A stretch of DNA of 5,527 bases from an uncultured Acidimicrobiales bacterium (lineage in GTDB: Bacteria; Actinomycetota; Acidimicrobiia; Acidimicrobiales; UBA10347): positions 1 to 5,527 of the forward strand of contig CALDGN010000131.1 in NCBI GenBank assembly GCA_937942965.1, read 5' to 3'. The notes under the pieces were generated by a model. It made no database searches and was not told the origin of the DNA. It worked only from the letters and a program-made list of their open reading frames with translations. The position numbers and the translations under genes are program-made. Shown here in pieces: positions 1 to 4,781 of the stretch. Within the stretch, counting starts at the first letter, position 1; each line of letters starts with the position of its first letter.

Positions 1-1070
1 ACTACACGTTGCTCACGCTCGTGATGCTCATCGTCGGCGGCCGCAACAGCGTGACCGGCGCGGTCCTTGGCGTCGCCGTGATGACAACTGGTCGCGAGAT
101 CGCACGCCGTATGGGACGCGATGGCTACGAACTCTTCGGCATCGACTTCGACTGGCCGTGGCTCGACCTGATCTTCCGCGAGAACCTCCAGACGGTGTTC
201 CTCGGCGCATCGATGCTCGGCTTCATGATCTGGCGGCCCAAGGGCCTGCTCGACGACTGGGAGCTCGACGAGTGGTTGCATCGCCGCTTCCGACGCGAAG
301 ACGAGACCACTCCCGATCCGCTTCCCGAGGCCGAGCACGTGTCGACAGCGGTCCTGTCGACGGACGGCGTGACGGTTCGCTTCGGTGGCTTCACCGCACT
401 CGACGGCGCTGGCCTCGAGGCCCGAGGCGGCGAGGTCGTCGGGATCATCGGACCGAACGGCGCCGGCAAGACGACGCTCGTCAATGTCATCACCGGCATG
501 GTCGAGCCGACCGACGGGGTCGTTGCTATCGACGGCAAGCGGGTCGACGAAGACCCGCCGTACGAGCGAGCCCGCGGCGGTCTCGTCCGCACGTTCCAGA
601 ACTTGCGGCTCTTCGGTGCGCTCACCGTGCGAGAGAACGTTGAGACGTCAGCCCTTGTCGCCCAGAGTCATCGCGAAGGCCGTTCACTTCCCGAGGTCGA
701 TGCGCTTATCGCCGAAGCGGGGCTGTGGGATCACCGTGACCGGCGCGCCGCTGAGCTGGACTACGGCAACTCGCGCCGGCTCGAGTTGGCCCGTGCCGTC
801 GCCATGGCACCGGACTTCTTGCTCCTCGACGAGCCGACGAGCGGCATGAGCGATGCCGAGTCGCTCGACATGATCGAACAGGTCCGCCACATGGCGGCGA
901 CCGTCGGCGCCGGCGTGATCGTGATCGACCACGACCTCGGCTTCATCACCGGCATTTCGGATCGCATCTACGCACTCGACCAAGGTCGAGTCATCGCGGT
1001 CGGCACGCCCGCCGAGATCCAAGCGAACCCAACCGTGCAAGCCGCCTACCTCGGATCTGCCGCCACCTAA
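1..1070 (+). CDS. Branched-chain amino acid type ABC transporter, LivM permease-LivG ATPase fusion (5' end cut off)
   Basis: The reading frame is open from the window edge (first full codon at 3), so this is the 3' part of a larger gene. Counting the TTG at 9 as residue 1, residues 1-80 are the end of a LivM-type inner-membrane permease: hydrophobic segments near 1-12, 14-29 and 60-76, a GG-x-N-S-V-T-G-A-V-L-G loop, and the usual closing R-P-K-G-L. A charged linker (about 80-110) leads to a complete LivG-type ATPase: Walker A GPNGAGKTT (148-156), Q-loop Gln197 in TFQNL, signature LDYGN (250-254), Walker B FLLLDEP (270-276) and switch His308. The family drives ATP-dependent uptake of branched-chain amino acids, amides or urea. 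LivG signatures are normally L-x-YGQ, so Asn254 in place of Gln is unusual. No livF follows; it must be upstream or elsewhere. The gene ends in TAA at 1068-1070, overlapping the convergent neighbour. The substrate is unknown. Confidence 0.93.
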   Translation, partial: YTLLTLVMLIVGGRNSVTGAVLGVAVMTTGREIARRMGRDGYELFGIDFDWPWLDLIFRENLQTVFLGASMLGFMIWRPKGLLDDWELDEWLHRRFRREDETTPDPLPEAEHVSTAVLSTDGVTVRFGGFTALDGAGLEARGGEVVGIIGPNGAGKTTLVNVITGMVEPTDGVVAIDGKRVDEDPPYERARGGLVRTFQNLRLFGALTVRENVETSALVAQSHREGRSLPEVDALIAEAGLWDHRDRRAAELDYGNSRRLELARAVAMAPDFLLLDEPTSGMSDAESLDMIEQVRHMAATVGAGVIVIDHDLGFITGISDRIYALDQGRVIAVGTPAEIQANPTVQAAYLGSAAT

Positions 1071-2140
1071 GAGAGGTCAGGCGGATTCGTCATCTCCCGA
1101 GAGGACAGCTCAAGCTCGGCTCCCGCATCAGCGAACAGTTCGCGGGCGATGTCTGCAACAGGCTCGATGCGGAATTGGCTGATCTGGATCTCGGTGCCGT
1201 AGTCGGCGAAGTCGCCGTCGGCTCGTCCTTGGCGGAAGTCACCCCAGTTGATCGACCGGTAGTGAGCGACGTCGCCGTCCGCGATCGAGCCCGGCAGCGG
1301 TGCGTAGTCGCAGTCATACGACGGGTTGAAGAAGTACGGAATCGAGTAGCGCTCCGTCGCAGTTCGTGACGACACCCGGTGGAGCGCGGCGGTGAATCGG
1401 TCGTTCGACCAGACCTGCATCATGTCGCCGGTATTGATGACGAGCGCTCCGTCGATCGGTTCGACGTCGATCCACTGTCCATCGACCTCCACTTGGAGGC
1501 CGCCGACATCGTCCTGCATGAGCACGGTCAGAGCGCCGGCGTCGCTGTGATGATGCAGCGCCATGTCGCCAAGCGGTGTCTCATTGGCTGCCTCGTCTTC
1601 GGTGAGCACGTCGCCGAGCGGATAGTGATTCAGGCGCATCGCGCTCGTGTGATCGGCCCGGCCGAAGTGTCGCTGCAGCTCCTCGATCGGCTCGTTCAGG
1701 GCCAGGGCGAAGATCCCAACCAAGCGCAGGCTGAGGGTTTCGCAGGCATCGAGCCACGCAAGCATCGTGTCCCGGAACCCGTCGAGTTCTGGCCACTGGT
1801 TGCGACCGTCGACGCGGTGGAAGTTGCGCGGGTCATCCTCGGGCATGTCGGGAAATGGCACGTGACCCAGGTCGAAGACCTGCTTGAGGTCACGCTTGCG
1901 CTTCGTGAGCTCACGGTCGTAGAAGCCACGGCTGTTTTCTTTGGTACGCAGCAGGGCTCGCTTGAAGTCGACCGGTTGCGCAAAGAAGCCCTTCGTCTGC
2001 GTCCACATCTGATCAATCAGCTCATCGCTGATCCCATGGTTGACGACCTGGAAGAAGCCGAACTCGGTTGCTGCTTCGGCGACCGCGTCGACAACATCCG
2101 CGTCGGAGCTCGCGAGGTCGATGATGGGAAGAGAACGCAC
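1067..2140 (-). CDS. Isopenicillin N synthase-like 2-oxoglutarate/Fe(II) oxygenase
   Basis: A soluble non-heme iron oxygenase of 357 residues, a normal length for the IPNS/gibberellin-oxidase-like superfamily. The N-terminal DIOX_N part begins L-P-I-I-D-L (4-9) and contains F-F-Q-V-V-N-H-G-I (29-37). The C-terminal jelly roll has the iron ligands H198-S-D200 and H254, 56 residues apart as in isopenicillin N synthase, then R264-Y-S266, the R-x-S motif that binds the 2-oxoglutarate carboxylate in this family. Most relatives couple 2-oxoglutarate decarboxylation to hydroxylation or desaturation of a small molecule; the substrate here cannot be told. I chose the GTG at 2140 because the protein then starts directly at the conserved LPIIDL strand. 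A TTG at 2158 would add six residues (MRQTGR). Neither start has a clear Shine-Dalgarno site. It lies 39 bp after the MFS gene on the same strand, probably one transcript. Its TAG (1067-1069) overlaps the stop of the convergent ABC gene. Confidence 0.9.
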   Translation of the reverse strand: MRSLPIIDLASSDADVVDAVAEAATEFGFFQVVNHGISDELIDQMWTQTKGFFAQPVDFKRALLRTKENSRGFYDRELTKRKRDLKQVFDLGHVPFPDMPEDDPRNFHRVDGRNQWPELDGFRDTMLAWLDACETLSLRLVGIFALALNEPIEELQRHFGRADHTSAMRLNHYPLGDVLTEDEAANETPLGDMALHHHSDAGALTVLMQDDVGGLQVEVDGQWIDVEPIDGALVINTGDMMQVWSNDRFTAALHRVSSRTATERYSIPYFFNPSYDCDYAPLPGSIADGDVAHYRSINWGDFRQGRADGDFADYGTEIQISQFRIEPVADIARELFADAGAELELSSREMTNPPDLS

Positions 2141-2179
2141 CCGACCAGTCTGGCGCAAATGCGTAGCAAGCGGCTCGGG

Positions 2180-3331
2180 CTAGCCCTGGCCTCGACCGCC
2201 GGAGGCCAACAAGCAGAGCGCCAGCACAGCGCACAACCCCGAGAGCACGGCCGGGCCGGCGATCCCGTAGGCCTCGAAGAGGTAGCCGCTGCCGATCGTG
2301 CCTGCACCACGGGCCAAGGTGCCAAACGCGTTGTTCGCCGCGAGTGCGCGGCCTCGGGCCAGCGGGGCAGCCTCGCTCACGATCGAGAAGGACGTCACGA
2401 TCGAGTATTCGAACCCGATGAAGAACAGTGCGAGGCCGATGATTGCGACCACGAAGCTCGCATCGGCACTCACCATGACGGCCAACCCGACGAGAACCGC
2501 GACGAGTGCGGCTCCTGTCGTGCGAGCCTTGCCGAGCTGGTCGGAGAAGCGAGCCGAACTTCCCGACGCGGTGAGCTCGGCGAGGCCGAATGCCATGGCG
2601 GTAAGACCGACTTCGCCAGTCGAGACATCGAACGAGTCTTCGAGCCAGGTACCGACGATGACGATGGTCGACAGACCTGTGGTTGCGATCGCCGCCGACA
2701 TGGCGATGAGCGCCATCGCCCGTCGAGTAAGTCGGCCAGGTTGCGGCCCGTCGCCGGCGCCGACAGCGACGTCCATCAGATCGACCGGCTCATCGGGAAG
2801 CTGCGCGATGACGACCGCCATCAGCGCTCCGCCGATCGCGATCATCACGAACGGGCCGCGCCAGCCGAACACGTCGATCGCCAGCGCAATGATCGGCGCC
2901 CCGACGAGCAGCGCAGACGCCCACGAGAGTTCGAACGTGCCGATCGCGCGGCCACGGCGGGCGAAGTCGACACGCCGACTGATCCAGGTGTGCCCCGCAA
3001 CCGTCACGAGCGATGTCGCGCCGATCACGCACAGGAACGAGGCCGCAAAGGTGAAGACGCTTCCGCCCAATGCGATGATTCCGGACCCGCTGACCAGCAC
3101 CATCGAGGCGATCAGGAAGACCCGTTCCCGGCCTTGGTCGAGTGCCCGCCCGATGAGCAGCGTGCCGAGGCCGGCCATCTCCCCCAGACCGATGATGAGC
3201 GTCAGCGTCGTTGTCTTTGCGTCGAACGCATCTTCGAGCACGAACAGGAAGAACGGGATCCAACGCAGCGCCGTGTTCGACACCGCCTTTGCGGCCGTGA
3301 GCCGCAACAGCTGCCCAGGCCCCAGAGTCAC
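2180..3331 (-). CDS. Major facilitator superfamily (MFS) transporter
   Basis: A 383-residue integral membrane protein with about twelve hydrophobic helices (near 12-31, 42-63, 72-89, 91-113, 129-151, 157-177, then 204-228, 238-258, 270-288, 290-314, 332-352, 356-377) split by an acidic cytoplasmic loop (178-203), the classic 6+6 MFS plan. The loop between helices 2 and 3 carries motif A, G61-R-A-L-D65-Q-G67-R68-E-R70, and the second half has the related stretch D264-Q-L-G-K-A-R270. R-G-R-A occurs in both halves (126-129 and 326-329), as expected for internally duplicated MFS proteins. The family moves small solutes by proton coupling or facilitated diffusion; the cargo is unknown. The start is GTG at 3331, four codons after an in-frame TAA. 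The minus-strand hexamer TAACGT (3343-3338) ends 6 nt before it, so a leaderless transcript is plausible. The 2OG oxygenase follows closely, so the carrier may import its substrate or export its product. Confidence 0.9.
   Translation of the reverse strand: MTLGPGQLLRLTAAKAVSNTALRWIPFFLFVLEDAFDAKTTTLTLIIGLGEMAGLGTLLIGRALDQGRERVFLIASMVLVSGSGIIALGGSVFTFAASFLCVIGATSLVTVAGHTWISRRVDFARRGRAIGTFELSWASALLVGAPIIALAIDVFGWRGPFVMIAIGGALMAVVIAQLPDEPVDLMDVAVGAGDGPQPGRLTRRAMALIAMSAAIATTGLSTIVIVGTWLEDSFDVSTGEVGLTAMAFGLAELTASGSSARFSDQLGKARTTGAALVAVLVGLAVMVSADASFVVAIIGLALFFIGFEYSIVTSFSIVSEAAPLARGRALAANNAFGTLARGAGTIGSGYLFEAYGIAGPAVLSGLCAVLALCLLASGGRGQG
2187..2208 (-). other. GC-rich stem-loop at the 3' end of the MFS gene
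   Basis: The inverted repeat TGGCCTC (2187-2193) / GAGGCCA (2202-2208) has 7-bp perfect arms and an 8-nt loop. It lies inside the last codons of the MFS gene (the glycine-rich tail), followed on the minus strand by the palindrome GGGCTAGCCC (2177-2186), which covers the stop codon. Two adjacent stems before the oxygenase start could fold in the mRNA and modulate read-through or protect the upstream message. There is no U-tract, so it is not a standard intrinsic terminator. It could be a by-product of GC-rich codons. Confidence 0.3.
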
Positions 3332-3334
3332 CGG

Positions 3335-3424
3335 GCGACGTTACTGGCACGGCTAGCCAAGCACCCGCAAAGGGCCGACACTGCGAGTTCGACGCAGTCG
3401 AACTCGGTAAGCGAGCGACGTTAC
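3335..3424 (+). repeat. Direct repeat pair GCGACGTTAC (3335-3344 and 3415-3424)
   Basis: The ten bases GCGACGTTAC occur twice in the divergent intergenic region, 80 bp apart from start to start and flanking the palindrome at 3384-3406. Each copy overlaps a candidate -10 hexamer: TAACGT on the minus strand in the first, and the start of TACCTT on the + strand in the second. They may be binding sites for a shared regulator, or simply parts of the two promoters. The match is exact but short. Confidence 0.4.
3384..3406. promoter_or_regulatory. Perfect palindrome, candidate operator
   Basis: CGAGTTCGAC (3384-3393) and GTCGAACTCG (3397-3406) are exact reverse complements separated by the three bases GCA. 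A two-fold symmetric site of this size, between divergent promoters and just upstream of the + strand hexamer TACCTT (3422-3427), is what a dimeric repressor such as a TetR- or GntR-family protein would bind. It does not match the actinobacterial SOS box layout, where the half sites read GAAC then GTTC. No T-tract follows it, and it is not at a gene end, so a terminator role is unlikely. No regulator gene lies in the window to pair it with. Confidence 0.55.
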
Positions 3425-3427
3425 CTT

Positions 3428-3461
3428 GAGCGCTCCTCAACCAAGGCCGAGCCGCTGCCAG
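3428..3461 (+). repeat. Possible degenerate third copy of the 46-bp hairpin element
   Basis: GAGCGCT (3428-3434) and CGCTGCCAG (3453-3461) also occur, in the same order, in hairpin copy 1 downstream (4679-4685 and 4703-4711). The gap between them is 18 bp here and 17 bp there, and both gaps contain TCAA near the left end. The left arm CTGGCAG is not preserved next to it, although CTGGCA occurs about 85 bp upstream (3344-3349). This may be an eroded or partial copy before the dehydrogenase start. It rests on 16 matched anchor bases only. Confidence 0.35.
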
Positions 3462-3478
3462 CGGGCACAATGGTGGGC

Positions 3479-4648
3479 ATGATCGATCGGTCCGAGGAAC
3501 AGCTTGACGTCATCCGTGCAGAGGTCCGCCGCCTGTGCGACAAGTACGGCAACGAGTACTGGCGCAGCCTCGAACCCAACCGTTATCCGGAAGAGTTCGT
3601 CACCGAGCTGACGACACAGGGATGGCTCGGTGCACTGATCCCGACCGAGTACGGCGGCGGCTCGCTGAGCCTCGGCGGCGCATCGGTGATCCTCGAAGAG
3701 ATCTCGGCCAGCGGCGGCAATCCGAGCGCGTGCCACGCGCAGATGTACGTGATGGGAACCGTGCTTCGCCACGGCAGCGACGAGCAGAAGCAGAAGTACC
3801 TGCCCAAGGTCGCGGACGGCACCTTCCGGCTGCAGGCGTTTGGTGTCACCGAACCGACGGCGGGTTCGAACACGACGATGATCAAGACCCGCGCCGACAA
3901 AGACGGCGATATCTATCGCGTGAACGGGCAGAAGATCTGGACGTCGCGCGCCGAGTACTCCGACCTGATGGTGTTGCTCGCTCGTACGACTCCGATCGAC
4001 GAGGTCGAGAATCGCCTTGACGGCCTGTCGACGTTCCTGATCGAGATGCGCAAGCCGGACGGCTCGCTGATCGATGGCCTCACGATCAATCCGATCGAAA
4101 CGATGATGAACCACTCGACGACCGAGGTCTTCTTCGACAATGTCGAGATCCCGGCGAGCTCGCTGATCGGCGAAGAGGGCAACGGCTTCCGCCAGATCCT
4201 CGACGGCATGAACGCGGAGCGCATCCTGATCGCGAGCGAGTGCATCGGTGACGGCAAGTTCTTCTTGGAACGGGCGTCGGCCTACGCCAACGAGCGCATC
4301 GTGTTCGACCGGCCGATCGGCATGAACCAGGGCGTGCAGTTCCCGCTCGCCAAGGCGCAGATCCATCTCGAGGCGGCCGACCTGATGCGCTGGAAGGCGT
4401 GCGACATCTACGACTCGGGCGAGTCGTGCGGACCCGAGGCGAACATGGCCAAGTTCCTCGCCAGCAACGCGTCCTGGGAAGCGGGCAACGCTGCGCTCGA
4501 CACCCACGGCGGGTTCGGTTTCGCGGCCGAGTACGACATCGAACGCAAGCTCCGCGAGACCCGGCTCTACCAAGTGGCGCCGATCAACAACAATCTGATC
4601 CTCGCCTTCATCGGCCAGAAGCGCCTCGGTCTCCCCAAGAGTTACTGA
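3479..4648 (+). CDS. Acyl-CoA dehydrogenase family protein
   Basis: A 389-residue FAD-dependent acyl-CoA dehydrogenase (family length about 380-400). The family oxidises acyl-CoA thioesters to 2,3-enoyl-CoA and passes electrons to ETF. An N-terminal helical domain (about 1-118) is followed by the beta domain starting at A-F-G-V-T-E-P-T-A-G-S-N (120-131), a variant of signature 1 with Asn131 where Asp is usual, then K-I-W-T-S (152-156). The C-terminal helical domain has G-N-G-F (234-237), R278-P-I-G-M-N-Q and D-T-H-G-G-F-G-F (341-348). The position of the MCAD-type catalytic Glu near the C-terminus reads Y-Q-V-A-P-I-N-N-N instead of Y-E-G-T; Glu247 in M-N-A-E-R-I-L aligns with the isovaleryl/long-chain type base, so that residue is the likely catalyst. 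The ending L-G-L-P-K-S-Y is typical of a bacterial subgroup. I chose the ATG at 3479; another at 3470 would add three residues. Substrate chain is unknown; a branched or carnitine-like acyl-CoA is possible. Confidence 0.92.
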   Translation: MIDRSEEQLDVIRAEVRRLCDKYGNEYWRSLEPNRYPEEFVTELTTQGWLGALIPTEYGGGSLSLGGASVILEEISASGGNPSACHAQMYVMGTVLRHGSDEQKQKYLPKVADGTFRLQAFGVTEPTAGSNTTMIKTRADKDGDIYRVNGQKIWTSRAEYSDLMVLLARTTPIDEVENRLDGLSTFLIEMRKPDGSLIDGLTINPIETMMNHSTTEVFFDNVEIPASSLIGEEGNGFRQILDGMNAERILIASECIGDGKFFLERASAYANERIVFDRPIGMNQGVQFPLAKAQIHLEAADLMRWKACDIYDSGESCGPEANMAKFLASNASWEAGNAALDTHGGFGFAAEYDIERKLRETRLYQVAPINNNLILAFIGQKRLGLPKSY

Positions 4649-4667
4649 GTAGTCGAGGCCGTCCAGC

Positions 4668-4713
4668 AACTGGCAGTCGAGCGCTTCAAAGGTGATCGAT
4701 TGCGCTGCCAGAT
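4668..4713 (+). repeat. Tandem hairpin element, copy 1
   Basis: The left arm AACTGGCAGTC (4668-4678) and right arm GCTGCCAGAT (4704-4713) enclose 25 bp. CTGGCAG (4670-4676) pairs perfectly with CTGCCAG (4705-4711); an outer A-T pair beyond an A/A mismatch and an inner G-T wobble extend the stem. The loop contains CTTCAAAGGTGAT (4684-4696), which matches copy 2 at 10 of 13 positions. It starts 19 bp after the acyl-CoA dehydrogenase stop codon. No T-tract follows, so it is not a canonical terminator. There are no visible flanking target duplications. Confidence 0.85.
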
Positions 4714-4728
4714 CGCCACGCCTGCTCT

Positions 4729-4774
4729 AACTGGCAGTCAGGAACTTCACAAGCGATGCTCTGAGCTGCCAGAT
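4729..4774 (+). repeat. Tandem hairpin element, copy 2
   Basis: The same 46-bp architecture as copy 1, offset by 61 bp with a 15-bp spacer between copies. Left arm AACTGGCAGTC (4729-4739) and right arm GCTGCCAGAT (4765-4774) are identical to copy 1. The loop core is CTTCACAAGCGAT (4745-4757). Overall 34 of 46 positions agree, with the differences confined to the loop. It ends 7 bp before the ATG of the TauD-like gene, so it either overlaps that gene's promoter or forms part of its leader RNA. Confidence 0.85.
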
Positions 4775-4775
4775 T
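4746..4775 (+). promoter_or_regulatory. Candidate promoter of the TauD-like gene, embedded in hairpin copy 2
   Basis: TTCACA (4746-4751) differs from the consensus -35 TTGACA at one base, and 18 bp later CAGATT (4770-4775) has the A and final T that matter most in a -10. Six bases, GGTGGG, then separate it from the ATG at 4782, the right distance for a leaderless transcript. Hairpin copy 1 has the same layout, TTCAAA (4685-4690), 18 bp, CAGATC (4709-4714). The -10 is weak, so this is a tentative call. Confidence 0.3.
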
Positions 4776-4781
4776 GGTGGG

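Larger units (their letters stand above)
3332..3478. promoter_or_regulatory. Divergent promoter region between the MFS and acyl-CoA dehydrogenase genes
   Basis: This 147-bp non-coding stretch separates two genes transcribed away from each other, so it must hold promoters for both. Toward the MFS gene, TAACGT on the minus strand (3343-3338) fits the actinobacterial -10 form TAnnnT, spaced for transcription starting at the GTG itself. Toward the dehydrogenase, TACCTT (3422-3427) also fits TAnnnT, and CACAAT (3466-3471) is a weaker -10-like hexamer 7 nt before the ATG at 3479. No strong TTGACA-like -35 is visible. The region also contains a 23-bp palindrome, a 10-bp direct repeat and a degenerate copy of the downstream hairpin repeat, listed separately. 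Promoter assignments are inference. Confidence 0.5.

Noticed and set aside
2298..3356. Plus-strand open frame of 352 codons opposite the MFS gene
   Set aside because: Ser/Thr/Pro/Ala-rich composition typical of the antisense of a membrane protein; the minus-strand product has clear MFS motifs.
3384..3406. LexA/SOS box
   Set aside because: The half sites are in the wrong orientation and spacing for the actinobacterial GAAC-N4-GTTC site.
1379..3478. Very long open frame on the + strand (nearly 1,090 codons in total) continuing upstream of the acyl-CoA dehydrogenase
   Set aside because: The first 700 codons lie antisense to two well-supported genes and read as low-complexity Arg/Glu/Asp-rich sequence without domains. 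It is a high-GC artefact joined in frame to the true dehydrogenase gene, which starts at 3479.
3437..4669. Minus-strand open frame of 410 codons opposite the dehydrogenase
   Set aside because: It mirrors a strongly conserved enzyme, has Arg/Asp/Val-rich shadow composition and no recognisable domain.
4668..4713. Intrinsic terminator of the acyl-CoA dehydrogenase gene
   Set aside because: The 7-bp stem has a 28-nt loop and no T-rich tail; the copy before the next gene is identical in arms, which a terminator does not explain.
4668..4774. CRISPR array
   Set aside because: Only two units, each internally palindromic, with diverged loops and a 15-bp spacer; no cas genes.
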